A DNA stretch of 64,000 nt from Thermovenabulum sp049701175 (GCF_049701175.1 NZ_JBNATW010000003.1:50296-114295), one strand, 5' to 3'; counted from the stretch's first letter, positions 42,320-52,026 are shown. Numbers and translations are program-made. The notes: generated by a model from the letters alone, not told the origin.

Positions 42320-43288
42320 TCATCTTTCTAAAATACCGATAAATTCCATTATATCGTATATTTTTTCATGTAACATATATTCTTTTATTCCTTCAATTAC
42401 TTCTTTTATAACCTTAGGATTTATAAAATTTGCCGTCCCAATTTGGACTGCAAAAGCCCCTAATGCCAAATATTCTAACGCGTCTTTGGCATTCATTATA
42501 CCTCCACATGCAATGACAGGAATATTTATCTTTTTGTTATTTATGTCATATATAAGTTTCATAATTATCGGTTTTATAGCAGGGCCTGAAAGACCTCCTG
42601 TTTTATTACCCAAGTATGGCTTTTTTGAATTTAAATTTACCAACATGGCAGGTATTGTATTGGCAACAGTTATTGCATCTGCTCCAGCTTCTTTTGCTTT
42701 TTTTGCTATTTCGGTTATATCAGTTACAAAGGGACTTAATTTTGCTATAACTGTCTTTTGGGTTTTATCTTTTACTCGTTTAATTACCTCATAAGTATCT
42801 TCAGGGCATTGTCCAAAAGTTTTTCCTCCTTTTTCTATATTTGGACACGATATATTAACTTCGTAGCCAGAAAAGAAATTTTTAGTTTCTAATCTTTTCA
42901 CAATCTCTTCATATTCATCGTAAGAAGTTCCGGCAATGCTCACAATAAAATTTGTTTTTATAAAATCCTTTTTATCCTCCCAAAAATTTATAAACTTTTC
43001 CACGCCTTCGTTTTGAATTCCTATAGAATTTATTATTCCCCCTGCAACTTCGACTAACCTGGGAGGTGGGTTGCCCTTTCTCTCTTTCAATGTAATGCTT
43101 TTAGGAATAAAAGCACCCATTTCATTAACATTGAAAAAATCCATATACTCGAAAAAATCAAAGGTACCCGATGAATTCATAACAGGGTTTTTAAATTCCA
43201 TATTTCCTATTTTAATTGTTAAGTTTAACTTTACCGCTGCCTGCTCCCCGGTTTTATAAAAGGAATTCCCTTTTTGCAAAGTGGGCAA
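42320..43288 (-). CDS. pyrD: Dihydroorotate dehydrogenase, class 1B catalytic subunit
   Basis: PyrD oxidises dihydroorotate to orotate with FMN and passes electrons through PyrK to NAD+. Motifs: EFKNPVMNSSGTFDFFEYMD, NSIGIQNEGVEKF, the EVNISCPNIEKGGKTFG loop with catalytic Cys, KLSPFVTDI, NTIPAML and PVIACGGI. The start is unresolved. Homology expects it near the LNLTIKIGNMEFKNP strand, where no ATG/GTG/TTG exists. An ATG at 43201 would remove this strand, while TTGs at 43288 and 43279 (the latter behind GAGGAGG) would add 25-30 residues and overlap pyrE. Last gene of the pyr operon. Confidence 0.9.
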   Translation of the reverse strand: MPTLQKGNSFYKTGEQAAVKLNLTIKIGNMEFKNPVMNSSGTFDFFEYMDFFNVNEMGAFIPKSITLKERKGNPPPRLVEVAGGIINSIGIQNEGVEKFINFWEDKKDFIKTNFIVSIAGTSYDEYEEIVKRLETKNFFSGYEVNISCPNIEKGGKTFGQCPEDTYEVIKRVKDKTQKTVIAKLSPFVTDITEIAKKAKEAGADAITVANTIPAMLVNLNSKKPYLGNKTGGLSGPAIKPIIMKLIYDINNKKINIPVIACGGIMNAKDALEYLALGAFAVQIGTANFINPKVIKEVIEGIKEYMLHEKIYDIMEFIGILER

Positions 43289-43797
43289 TCCTCCTCGTTA
43301 AATATTTCTAATTCGATCTTTATCAAGCTAAAAAAAGGTACATCAAAAATTTGTTTTTCTTTACTCCTGTCTACTAAAGATGCTACACCAACTATTTCTC
43401 CCTTTAAGTTTCTTACAAGTTCTATCACTTCCTTTGCAGAGCCGCCAGTTGTGATTACATCTTCTGCTATTAGCACTTTTTCTTTTTCCTTTATTTCAAA
43501 ACCTCTTCTTAAAGTAAATATGCCATTTTCTCTTTCTGCAAAAATTGCCCTGATGCCCAGTGCTCTTCCTAACTCATAGGCAACGGTAATTCCTCCAATT
43601 GCAGGCCCTATAACAGTATCAATTTTTAACCCACTTAATTTTTCTGCTAACATTCCCACTATTTTTTCTGCTTCAATAGGGTATTCAAAAATTTTAGCAC
43701 ATTGAATATAAGTATCGCTGTGTTTTCCTGATGAGAGTAGAAAATGCCCTTTTTTTACTGCTCCGAGCTCAACAAATCTTTCTAATATATTCTCCAT
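43231..43797 (-). CDS. pyrE: Orotate phosphoribosyltransferase, Thermus type
   Basis: A 188-residue enzyme that makes orotidine-5'-phosphate from orotate and PRPP. The PRPP motif is VLIAEDVITTGGSAKEV. LLSSGKHSDTYIQC and the C-terminal CPLCKKGIPFIKPGSRQ are typical of the Thermus-type branch, which differs from E. coli PyrE. Starts at ATG 43797, 15 bases after pyrF. Confidence 0.95.
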   Translation of the reverse strand: MENILERFVELGAVKKGHFLLSSGKHSDTYIQCAKIFEYPIEAEKIVGMLAEKLSGLKIDTVIGPAIGGITVAYELGRALGIRAIFAERENGIFTLRRGFEIKEKEKVLIAEDVITTGGSAKEVIELVRNLKGEIVGVASLVDRSKEKQIFDVPFFSLIKIELEIFNEEDCPLCKKGIPFIKPGSRQR

Positions 43798-43811
43798 TAA
43801 AATAGCCCTCC

Positions 43812-44519
43812 CTAATCTAAAAGGTCATATAAAGCTTTTTGCGGGTCATTTGCCAAGGTAATTTGTCTTCCAACAACAACATAATTCGCACCTTCTGAAA
43901 TTGCTTCTTTAAGGCTTAATTTTCTTTTTTGGTCATCTCCGGGTATAAAGCTTTTTCTAATACCGGGAGTAATAAATATAAGTTTATTTTGATATATTTT
44001 TTTAAGAATTGGTAATTCTAAAGGCGAGGAAACAACTCCGTCTATACCTTCTTCTTTTGAAATCTTTGCAAGTTTTAATACTTCATCTTCTAATTTTCCT
44101 TGTATTCCTAATTCTTTTAAATCTTCATCTTCTAAACTTGTTAAAAGTGTTACAGCAATAATTAGAGGCCTTTTTTTATTTTTCTTTTCAGCCACTTCAA
44201 TTATGGTATTTTTTGCTTCTCTCAGCATATTCCTTCCGCCCAAAGCATGTACTGTAGTCATAAAAATATCGTATTCTATCAAATTGCTTAAAGCTTTTTT
44301 TACGGTATTTGGAATATCATGAAGTTTAAGGTCAAGAAATACTTCTTTATCTTTTGCTTTAACTTTTTCTATAATTTTTGGACCACAAGAAAGAAAAAGT
44401 TCCAAACCGATTTTAAATATCTTTATTTCATTATTTAAAATATCCACTATTTCTAAAGCCCTTTTTTCTTCTGAAAAGTCCAGTGCAACTATTACCTTGT
44501 CTAAAATTTTTTTATCCAT
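43812..44519 (-). CDS. pyrF: Orotidine-5'-phosphate decarboxylase
   Basis: A 235-residue TIM barrel that decarboxylates OMP to UMP. The catalytic array is FLDLKLHDIPNTV (Asp-x-Lys-x2-Asp), with substrate loops VVSSPLELP, TPGIR and VVVGRQIT. ATG at 44519 behind GAGGAG overlaps pyrK by eight bases. Confidence 0.96.
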   Translation of the reverse strand: MDKKILDKVIVALDFSEEKRALEIVDILNNEIKIFKIGLELFLSCGPKIIEKVKAKDKEVFLDLKLHDIPNTVKKALSNLIEYDIFMTTVHALGGRNMLREAKNTIIEVAEKKNKKRPLIIAVTLLTSLEDEDLKELGIQGKLEDEVLKLAKISKEEGIDGVVSSPLELPILKKIYQNKLIFITPGIRKSFIPGDDQKRKLSLKEAISEGANYVVVGRQITLANDPQKALYDLLD

Positions 44520-45318
44520 TGTTCTCCTCCTCAAAATCAATTTCTTCTATATTAAAAATGGGGCCATCTTTGCATACTCTTTTGTATTCACCATTTGTCA
44601 TTTTAACCGAACAGCCAAAACAGGCACCCATTCCGCAGGCCATTTTTTCTTCCAGAGAAGCGTAAATTGTACATTCTGTTAAATTTAAATTTTTTAAGCC
44701 TCTCAACATGCCTTTTGGGCCGCAGGCATACAAAATAAAGGGCTTTTTTATATTTTCAATTTCAGAAAGCAAAAGTTCTAAAACACTCATTTTATGGCCC
44801 TCGCTTCCATCATCCGTTGAAATCTTTAATTTAAAACCAGCCCTTTCAAACTCACTTTTTAAGATTATCTCCTCTTTGGTTCGGGCACCTAAAAGGGCAA
44901 TTTTATCAGCTTTTACAATCATTAAGCATTTTGCTAAATAAGCTAAAGGTGCAGCACCTATGCCACCTCCTACAAGAACAATGCTTTTTTTGCTATTTAT
45001 CAAATCTTTATCAATTTCAAAGCCATTCCCTAATGGTCCTATAATTTCTACTATTTCTTTTGGCTTCTTGTTTACTAATAACCTTGTACCTTCTCCTACA
45101 ACTTTTATACAAAAATATACTTCCCCTTCTTCCTTATTAACATAAGCAAAACTAAACGGCCTTCGCAATAACGGTATGGTATTTTCATTAACTTTCAACA
45201 TTGCAAATTGACCGGGGTTAGAAAGTTTTGCAACTTGCGGGGCGTAAATTTTTATTAAGTTTATATATTTTCCTAAAGGCTTATTTTTTAAAATTATTCC
45301 CTCTTCAATAACTTTCAT
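44512..45318 (-). CDS. pyrK: Dihydroorotate dehydrogenase electron transfer subunit
   Basis: A 268-residue ferredoxin reductase-like subunit carrying FAD (RRPFSFAYVN), NAD-binding glycine loop (LVGGGIGAAPLAYLAK) and a [2Fe-2S] cluster (CGMGACFGCSVKM ... RVC). It couples PyrD to NAD+. The ATG at 45318 overlaps the carB stop (ATGA). Confidence 0.95.
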   Translation of the reverse strand: MKVIEEGIILKNKPLGKYINLIKIYAPQVAKLSNPGQFAMLKVNENTIPLLRRPFSFAYVNKEEGEVYFCIKVVGEGTRLLVNKKPKEIVEIIGPLGNGFEIDKDLINSKKSIVLVGGGIGAAPLAYLAKCLMIVKADKIALLGARTKEEIILKSEFERAGFKLKISTDDGSEGHKMSVLELLLSEIENIKKPFILYACGPKGMLRGLKNLNLTECTIYASLEEKMACGMGACFGCSVKMTNGEYKRVCKDGPIFNIEEIDFEEENNG

Positions 45319-48300
45319 TTTATTCCTCCCGAACATTCAAGGCTTAATGGTTTTAATGTTACAGATTCCAAAGCTTTATATAAAGCCTTAGCTGTATCTA
45401 AGGAAGTAATGCATAATATGCCGCTTTCAGTAGCTGCCCTGCGTATTTTAAATCCATCTCTTTCCGGGGCTTTTCCTTTCGTCAGGGTATTTATAACTAT
45501 CTGAACCCTTCCTTCCCTAATATAATCTAAAATATTAGGTTCTTCTTCAAAGGCCTTTTTAACCCTCTCTGCAGGTATTTTAGCTTTTTCAAGGGCTTTT
45601 GCAGTCCCTTCGGTTGCAATTATAGAAAAACCTAATTCATAAAATTTCTTTAAAAGTCTAATTGCTTCTTTCTTATCCTTATCTGCAATCGTTGCAAGTA
45701 TTGCTCCGTGCTCAGGTATTTTCACTCCTGTTGCTAAAAATGCCTTGTATAAAGCCTTTTCAAGGCTTTTATCTATTCCGATAACTTCTCCTGTAGATTT
45801 CATTTCTGGCCCTAAGGAAGGCTCTACTCTCTTCAGCTTTGAGAAGGAAAATACCGGCATTTTTACTGCAATTATACCATCTTGCTTGTAAAGGCCTCCT
45901 TTTAACCCCAAATCCTTTAAACTTTTTCCTAAAGCAACCCTTGCTGCTATTTCTGCTAAAGGTATATTTGTGATTTTGCTTAAAAAGGGCACTGTCCTGC
46001 TTGAACGAGGGTTAACCTCTATTACGTAGACTTCGTCCCCCTCAACTACAAATTGAATGTTAATTAGTCCTTTTATTTCTAATGCTTTTGATATCTTTTC
46101 AGTATAATTAATTATTTTATCAATTATTTCTCTTTTTAAATCCTTAGGAGGGCAAATTGCTATGCTATCACCAGAGTGAATTCCAGCCCTTTCTATATGT
46201 TCCATAATGCCCGGTATCAATGCCTCTTTGCCATCTGAAACGGCATCTACTTCCACTTCTTTTCCCGAGATGTATTTATCAATTAAAATGGGTTTTTTAT
46301 CCGATACTTTAATTGCTTTTTTTAGATAATCTTCTAATTCTTCAATGCTGTAAATTATTTCCATAGCTCTACCACCAAGCACGTATGATGGCCTTATCAA
46401 TACTGGAAATCCCAAGTTTGATGCAGCTTTTAAGGCTTCCTCTTTACTTTTTACTGCTACTCCAGGTGGTCTTTTGATTTTTAACTTTTCAAGAAGCATA
46501 TCAAATTTTTCTCTATCTTCAGCTATATCAATAGATTCTACAGCTGTACCAAAGATTTTTATATTGTTTTTCGCTAATTTTTCTGCCAAATTAATAGCAG
46601 TCTGACCACCAAATTGCAAAAGGACCCCATCAGGATTCTCATTTTTTATTACCGAAAGGACGTCTTCTATATAAAGGGGCTCGAAATATAATCTATCTGC
46701 CAAGGTAAAATCCGTACTAACGGTCTCTGGGTTATTGTTAATAATAATGGTTTTATAGCCTTCTTTTTTTGCACCGTTTACCGCGTGAACGCTGCAGTAA
46801 TCAAATTCTATACCCTGTCCTATTCTAATCGGCCCTGAACCTATTACAACTACTTTTTTATCTTTTATAGGAAGGGCTTCATTTTCTTCTCCAATACTCG
46901 AGTAATAATAAGGAGTAAAGGCTTGAAATTCTCCCGCGCAGGTGTCTACCATTTTATATGAGGGTTTTAGTTTTTTAGTTAGCTCCTCTATCTCTTCTTC
47001 TTTTCTTTCTAAAATATCAGCTATCAATTTATTAGGAAAACCTATTAATTTTGCTTTTTCTATCGTCTCTTCAGTAGGTTTTTCTTTAAGTTCCTTTTCC
47101 ACTTTTATTATGTTATTTATTTTCTCTATAAAAAAGCGATCTATTTTGCTTTCTTTGGATATTACTTCAAGATCGAATCCTCTTCTTAAACCTTCAGCTA
47201 TTGCAAATATTCTTTTATCTGTAGGAATCCTAATCATTTTCATTAAACTTTCATTGTCAATGTTTTTATATTCCAGAGACTGTAGGCCTAAAAATCCTTG
47301 TTCTAAAGATCTTACAGCCTTCATTAAAGCATTTTCGAAATTTCTACCTATAGCCATTACTTCACCAGTAGCTTTCATTTGAGTATTTAGCGTCCTATCT
47401 GCATCCTCAAATTTGTCAAAAGGGAACCTGGGCATTTTTACAACAACATAATCAAGTGCAGGCTCAAAAAATGCAGTCTTACCTGTTATTGGATTTTTGA
47501 GTTCATCTAATGTATAACCTAAAGCTATTTTAGCTGCTATTTTAGCTATGGGGTATCCTGTTGCTTTTGATGCAAGAGCGCTTGATCTTGATACCCTCGG
47601 GTTTACTTCGATTACATAGTATTTTCCGCTTTCTTTATCAAGGGCAAATTGGATGTTGCAACCTCCTTCTACTTTGAGAGCATTTATTATTTTTAGCGCC
47701 GCACTTCTCAGCATATGGTATTCCTTATCCGTTAAGGTAAGACTTGGTGCGACCACAATACTATCTCCAGTATGGACTCCAACTGGATCTATATTTTCCA
47801 TATTACAGACCGTAATGCACTGTCCTCTTTTGTCCCTTATAACTTCGTATTCAATTTCTTTCATGCCAAGTAGACTCTTTTCAATCAAAACCTGTTTTAT
47901 TCTGCTGTAAGAAAGTCCTAATTTTGTAATTTCAATTAAATCTTTTTCGCAAAAAGCAATTCCTCCACCTGTTCCTCCCAATGTATAAGCAGGTCTTATA
48001 ACTAGCGGGAATCCATGTTTTTTTGCAAATTCTAAAGCTTCACTTTCATCTTTTACAATTATACTTTCTGGTACTGGCTCTCCTATTTTAAGCATTAGTC
48101 TTTTAAAAAGTTTCCTGTCTTCTGCTTTTTTTATAGCAGTAATTGGTGTGCCGAGAAGTTTTACCCTTTCCCTTTTTAGTATTCCGCTTTCGTAAAGCTC
48201 TGCTGCAAGGTTCAATCCGGCTTGGCCGCCCAAAGTTGGTAATATTCCATCCGGTTTTTCCAGTTTTATAATTTTTTCTGCAAAATCTAAATTAATTGGT

Positions 48301-48500
48301 TCCATATATACTTTATCGGCAATATTGGGATCTGTCATTATTGTCGCAGGATTGCTGTTTAAAAGTATTACTTTAATACCTTCTTCTTTTAAAGCAAGAC
48401 ATCCTTGCGTGCCAGAATAATCAAATTCCGCAGCCTGCCCTATCACAATCGGTCCAGAACCAATTACTAAGACTCTTTTAATATTTTTATCCTTAGGCAT
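45315..48500 (-). CDS. carB: Carbamoyl-phosphate synthase large subunit
   Basis: A 1061-residue enzyme with two ATP-grasp halves, each starting with a GSGPIxIGQ motif (residues ~13 and ~555) and each containing EVNPRxSR. The C-terminal ~130 residues form the MGS-like regulatory domain, where UMP or PRPP acts. It makes carbamoyl phosphate from bicarbonate, ATP and ammonia delivered by CarA. ATG at 48500 overlaps carA by eight bases. No separate arginine genes are near, and the pyr leader implies pyrimidine control. Confidence 0.97.
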   Translation of the reverse strand: MPKDKNIKRVLVIGSGPIVIGQAAEFDYSGTQGCLALKEEGIKVILLNSNPATIMTDPNIADKVYMEPINLDFAEKIIKLEKPDGILPTLGGQAGLNLAAELYESGILKRERVKLLGTPITAIKKAEDRKLFKRLMLKIGEPVPESIIVKDESEALEFAKKHGFPLVIRPAYTLGGTGGGIAFCEKDLIEITKLGLSYSRIKQVLIEKSLLGMKEIEYEVIRDKRGQCITVCNMENIDPVGVHTGDSIVVAPSLTLTDKEYHMLRSAALKIINALKVEGGCNIQFALDKESGKYYVIEVNPRVSRSSALASKATGYPIAKIAAKIALGYTLDELKNPITGKTAFFEPALDYVVVKMPRFPFDKFEDADRTLNTQMKATGEVMAIGRNFENALMKAVRSLEQGFLGLQSLEYKNIDNESLMKMIRIPTDKRIFAIAEGLRRGFDLEVISKESKIDRFFIEKINNIIKVEKELKEKPTEETIEKAKLIGFPNKLIADILERKEEEIEELTKKLKPSYKMVDTCAGEFQAFTPYYYSSIGEENEALPIKDKKVVVIGSGPIRIGQGIEFDYCSVHAVNGAKKEGYKTIIINNNPETVSTDFTLADRLYFEPLYIEDVLSVIKNENPDGVLLQFGGQTAINLAEKLAKNNIKIFGTAVESIDIAEDREKFDMLLEKLKIKRPPGVAVKSKEEALKAASNLGFPVLIRPSYVLGGRAMEIIYSIEELEDYLKKAIKVSDKKPILIDKYISGKEVEVDAVSDGKEALIPGIMEHIERAGIHSGDSIAICPPKDLKREIIDKIINYTEKISKALEIKGLINIQFVVEGDEVYVIEVNPRSSRTVPFLSKITNIPLAEIAARVALGKSLKDLGLKGGLYKQDGIIAVKMPVFSFSKLKRVEPSLGPEMKSTGEVIGIDKSLEKALYKAFLATGVKIPEHGAILATIADKDKKEAIRLLKKFYELGFSIIATEGTAKALEKAKIPAERVKKAFEEEPNILDYIREGRVQIVINTLTKGKAPERDGFKIRRAATESGILCITSLDTAKALYKALESVTLKPLSLECSGGIK

Positions 48501-49581
48501 CTAATTCCTCCTTTGTTATTAGATTTAGAAATTTATCAAACAAATGCTCTGTGTCTTTCGGACCTGGACACGCCTCTGGATGAAATTGTACCGAGAAAAT
48601 TTTATAATCTTTGTGTTCAATCCCTTCTATAGTCCCATCATTTGCGTGAATATGAGTTATTTTAACCTTTTTTTTCAAACTTTTTTTATCAACGGCAAAA
48701 CCATGATTCTGAGTAGTTATAAAAGCCTTTTTTGTTTTTAAATCTAATACAGGTTGGTTTGCACCGCGATGTCCGAATTTTAATTTGTAAGTATCTCCTC
48801 CTAAGGCAAGGGATAAAAGTTGATGCCCAAGACATATACCAAAAATGGGGATTTTCCCAATGAGGCTTTCTATAGTCTTTATTGCAAATTTTGCTTTTTT
48901 AGGATCACCGGGCCCGTTTGATAAGAGTAAACCATCAATTTTTTCCTTTAAAATATCATCAGAAGAAGTAGATGCAGGAAAAACGATAACTTCACAGCCC
49001 CTTTTTGTTAATGCATTTATGATTCCTTTTTTTACCCCAAAATCCAATATTCCAATTTTTAAAAAAGTTTTTGCTTGACTAGACGGTTTATATATCTTTT
49101 TTTCTGAAGTAGTAACTTCTTTAATAAGGTCTTCTTCTGTCAAATTAGGAACTTGTTTTAAATAATCTATAAGTTCCGATTTGTTAAACTCAGTGGAAAT
49201 AGCAGCCTTCATTACCCCGTAATTTCTTAATTTTAAAGTGATAGCCCTTGTGTCAATATTTGTTATCATAAAAGTATTATTCTTTATCAAGTAATCAATC
49301 AAATTTTCAATTTTTGAGGAAGATATAAAATTTATTTCTTTTGCTACCATACCTCTTGCAAAAATTTTTTCTGATTCCTGAAATTCATCAAATATACCGT
49401 AGTTACCTATTAAGGGAAAGGTAAACATAACAATCTGGCCTGCATAGGACGGGTCTGTTAAAACTTCTTGATAACCTGTCATCCCAGTAGTAAAAACTAT
49501 TTCACCATAATTTGTCCCGCCTTTACCAAAGCATAATCCTTCATAAATCGAACCGTCTTCCAGTGCCAACAAGGCTTTCAT
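48493..49581 (-). CDS. carA: Carbamoyl-phosphate synthase small subunit (glutaminase)
   Basis: A 362-residue subunit that releases ammonia from glutamine. N-terminal CarA domain (LALEDGSIYEGLCFG, FTTGMTGYQEVLTDPSYAGQ) and class I amidotransferase domain with catalytic Cys in GICLGHQLLSLALGG and His/Glu in FHPEACPGP. Its start lies inside the pyrC 3' end, an overlap of 41 bases. Confidence 0.97.
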   Translation of the reverse strand: MKALLALEDGSIYEGLCFGKGGTNYGEIVFTTGMTGYQEVLTDPSYAGQIVMFTFPLIGNYGIFDEFQESEKIFARGMVAKEINFISSSKIENLIDYLIKNNTFMITNIDTRAITLKLRNYGVMKAAISTEFNKSELIDYLKQVPNLTEEDLIKEVTTSEKKIYKPSSQAKTFLKIGILDFGVKKGIINALTKRGCEVIVFPASTSSDDILKEKIDGLLLSNGPGDPKKAKFAIKTIESLIGKIPIFGICLGHQLLSLALGGDTYKLKFGHRGANQPVLDLKTKKAFITTQNHGFAVDKKSLKKKVKITHIHANDGTIEGIEHKDYKIFSVQFHPEACPGPKDTEHLFDKFLNLITKEELDA

Positions 49582-50860
49582 GATGTACCTCCTTATATAC
49601 TTCTTTTCCCTTTACAATTGTCCTTATCGCTTTTCCTCTTAATTTATAGCCATCAAAAGGAGTGTTTTTGCCTTTTGATAAAAATTCTTCTTTTTTTACA
49701 GTCCATTCAATGTAAGGGTCGATTATAGTAATATCAGCAAAAGAACCCTGTTTTAGTGTACCTCCATCAATATTTAATATTTTTGCAGGATTTAGAGACA
49801 TTTTTTCTACCATTTGGCTTAAAGATATAACACCTTTATTGACAATTTTATCGAGGATAAGCCCGAGAGATGTTTCTATACCCGATATTCCAAATGGTGC
49901 GTATTCGAATTCCATTTCTTTTTCTTCTTTGGTATGAGGTGCATGGTCAGATGTAATACAATCTATTGTGCCATCTTTCAGGCCCTCTATTAGGGCTTCA
50001 ACATCCTCTGATGTCCTTAATGGAGGATTTACTTTTGCCAAAGGATTATATCCTTCAACTTCATCTTCGGTTAAAATTAAATGGTGCGGGGTTACTTCAC
50101 AAGTAACATTAACCCCTAATTCCTTAGCTCTTCTAATAATTTCGACTGAACCTTTGGTACTAATATGAGCTATATGCACTTTGGATTTTGTTTCCTTTGC
50201 AAGAATTACATCCCTTGCGACCATTATTTCTTCAGCGGATGCTGGTATTCCCGTAAGCCCTAATTTAAAGGACATGTAACCTTCATTTATCTGCCCACCT
50301 TCAGATAGAGCAGGATCCTCACAGTGATCGATTATTACTTTATCAAAACCTTTTGCATATAAGAGGGCTCTTTTCATCAATGCGCTGTTTCCTATTGGAC
50401 TTCCATCATCGGAAAATGCTACAGCACCTTGTTCGCTCATTTTACCAATTTCGGAAAGTTCTATGCCCATTCTTCCTTTTGTTACGCATCCTATGGGATA
50501 AAGTTTTATTAAATCATATTCTTTAGCTCTATCAATTACATATTTAATTAAATAAGGATTATCTAAAGGTGGGTTTGTATTGGGCATACAAGCAACTGCT
50601 GTAAAACCACCTCTGGCTGCTGCCAACATCCCTGTTTTGATATCTTCCTTTTTTTCAAAGCCGGGCTCTCTAAAATGGACATGCATATCTATAAGCCCTG
50701 GAGTTATTATTTTTCCTGTAAGATCTTCAATTTCCGCATCGAATGATGTTAAATTTTTCCCTATACCTGCTATTTTTTCACCCTCAATCAAGATATCTAA
50801 AATGTCATCAATCCCTTGAGAAGGGTCTATTACCCTTGCATTTTTAAATAACTTTTTCAT
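49541..50860 (-). CDS. pyrC: Dihydroorotase
   Basis: A 439-residue class I dihydroorotase that closes carbamoyl aspartate to dihydroorotate. Metal and substrate motifs: GLIDMHVHFREPG, HIAHISTKGS, CEVTPHHLILTE and TSDHAPHTKEEK. It begins inside the pyrB 3' end (17-base overlap). Confidence 0.96.
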   Translation of the reverse strand: MKKLFKNARVIDPSQGIDDILDILIEGEKIAGIGKNLTSFDAEIEDLTGKIITPGLIDMHVHFREPGFEKKEDIKTGMLAAARGGFTAVACMPNTNPPLDNPYLIKYVIDRAKEYDLIKLYPIGCVTKGRMGIELSEIGKMSEQGAVAFSDDGSPIGNSALMKRALLYAKGFDKVIIDHCEDPALSEGGQINEGYMSFKLGLTGIPASAEEIMVARDVILAKETKSKVHIAHISTKGSVEIIRRAKELGVNVTCEVTPHHLILTEDEVEGYNPLAKVNPPLRTSEDVEALIEGLKDGTIDCITSDHAPHTKEEKEMEFEYAPFGISGIETSLGLILDKIVNKGVISLSQMVEKMSLNPAKILNIDGGTLKQGSFADITIIDPYIEWTVKKEEFLSKGKNTPFDGYKLRGKAIRTIVKGKEVYKEVHHESLVGTGRRFDL

Positions 50861-51779
50861 ACTCCTTACCTCCTAGCAAAAGATTTAAAACCGCCATCCT
50901 TATGGCTACTCCATTTGTAACCTGTTCTCTAATACAAGATTTTTCTCCATCCATTACCTCTGAAGTGAGCTCTATTTCCCTGTTAACGGGTCCAGGATGA
51001 AGTAGTAGAGCATCCTGTTTTGCGAGATTTAACACCTTAGAATTAATTCCGTAGTATTTTGCATATTCACCGGTGCTTGGAAATAAATTTTTCTTTTGGC
51101 GCTCCAGCTGCAACCTAAGCCCCATCACCACGTCTGCTCCTTCAACTGCCTCTTCGACATTGTTTTTAACAATTGCCCCAAACTTTTTGGCAATCTCGGG
51201 TACTAAGGTACATGGACCCGCTATATAAACCTTAGACCCCATTTTAGAAAAACCTATTATATTTGATTTTGCCACTCTGCTGTGGACAATGTCTCCAATA
51301 ATTGCTACTTTCAAGCCTTTTAGGGTGCCCTTGTATTCCTTTACCGTCATCATATCAAGCAAAGCCTGTGTAGGATGTTCGTGCATTCCATCCCCCGCAT
51401 TAATTACTGGGAGATTTATATATTTTTTCAAATACATTGGAGTACCCGACATGTTATGCCTAATAACTACTGCATCGATTCCCATTGCTGTCAATGTTAT
51501 CACTGTATCCTTTAAAATTTCACCTTTTTGTACACTGCTCCCCTGAGTTGTAAAATTTATAACATTTGCGCCAAGATATTTTGCAGCAAGCTCAAAGGAG
51601 TTTTTTGTCCTCGTGCTTGGTTCATAAAACAAATTTACTATTGATTTTCCTCTAAGTGTTGATAATTTTTTAATTCCTTTATTGATGTAATCTTTGTACA
51701 CAAAAGCCAGGTCTAAGATTTCTTCGATATCTTCTTTTTCTAAATGCTCGATGCCTAAAAGCCCGTAATTTTTAAACAT
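50844..51779 (-). CDS. pyrB: Aspartate carbamoyltransferase catalytic subunit
   Basis: A 311-residue enzyme that joins carbamoyl phosphate and aspartate. Motifs: FYEPSTRTKNSFELAAKYLGA (carbamoyl phosphate loop), NAGDGMHEHPTQALLD and LHPGPVNREIEL. There is no pyrI regulatory subunit. First gene after the pyr leader, ATG at 51779 behind AAGGAGGG; the upstream in-frame stretch is part of terminator 2. Confidence 0.97.
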   Translation of the reverse strand: MFKNYGLLGIEHLEKEDIEEILDLAFVYKDYINKGIKKLSTLRGKSIVNLFYEPSTRTKNSFELAAKYLGANVINFTTQGSSVQKGEILKDTVITLTAMGIDAVVIRHNMSGTPMYLKKYINLPVINAGDGMHEHPTQALLDMMTVKEYKGTLKGLKVAIIGDIVHSRVAKSNIIGFSKMGSKVYIAGPCTLVPEIAKKFGAIVKNNVEEAVEGADVVMGLRLQLERQKKNLFPSTGEYAKYYGINSKVLNLAKQDALLLHPGPVNREIELTSEVMDGEKSCIREQVTNGVAIRMAVLNLLLGGKEYEKVI

Positions 51780-51797
51780 TATATCCCTCCTTTTCTT

Positions 51798-51833
51798 AAA
51801 AAAATTCCCCATACCGTGAGGCATGGGGAATTT
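51798..51833 (-). terminator. Second attenuator terminator of the pyr leader
   Basis: Arms AAATTCCCCATGCC and GGTATGGGGAATTT (14 pairs including one G-U) close a 4-base loop, with a T run after it on the minus strand. It lies 19 bases before the pyrB start and just upstream of its ribosome site. Confidence 0.85.
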
Positions 51834-51868
51834 TTTATCGAATTTAAATCAAAGCGGATTTTGGGCAC

Positions 51869-51904
51869 AAAAAAAGCCCTCCTCCGTCAGGCAGAGAAAG
51901 GCTT
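51869..51904 (-). terminator. First attenuator terminator of the pyr leader
   Basis: AAGCCTTTCTC and GAGGAGGGCTT pair over 11 bases with two G-U pairs, followed on the minus strand by a run of seven T. Confidence 0.85.
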
Positions 51905-51925
51905 TTTTTCTCTTTTATTTTTTTT

Positions 51926-51967
51926 CGCCTCACCTTACCAGCCTCACGGGACCAGTTTAAAGGTGGC
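51926..51967 (-). promoter_or_regulatory. PyrR-binding loop of the pyr attenuator
   Basis: On the minus strand the leader contains TTTAAACTGGTCCCGTGAGG and CTGGTAAGGTG, which match the PyrR anti-antiterminator consensus (TTTAA...GTCC.GAGAGGCT...AAGG). PyrR with UMP binds here and favours termination. The pyrR gene itself is not in the window. Confidence 0.85.
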
Positions 51968-52026
51968 TATTTATTTAAGTTAATTATAACATGTATTTAT
52001 GTAGTGTCAAGAAAAATTTTTAAAAA

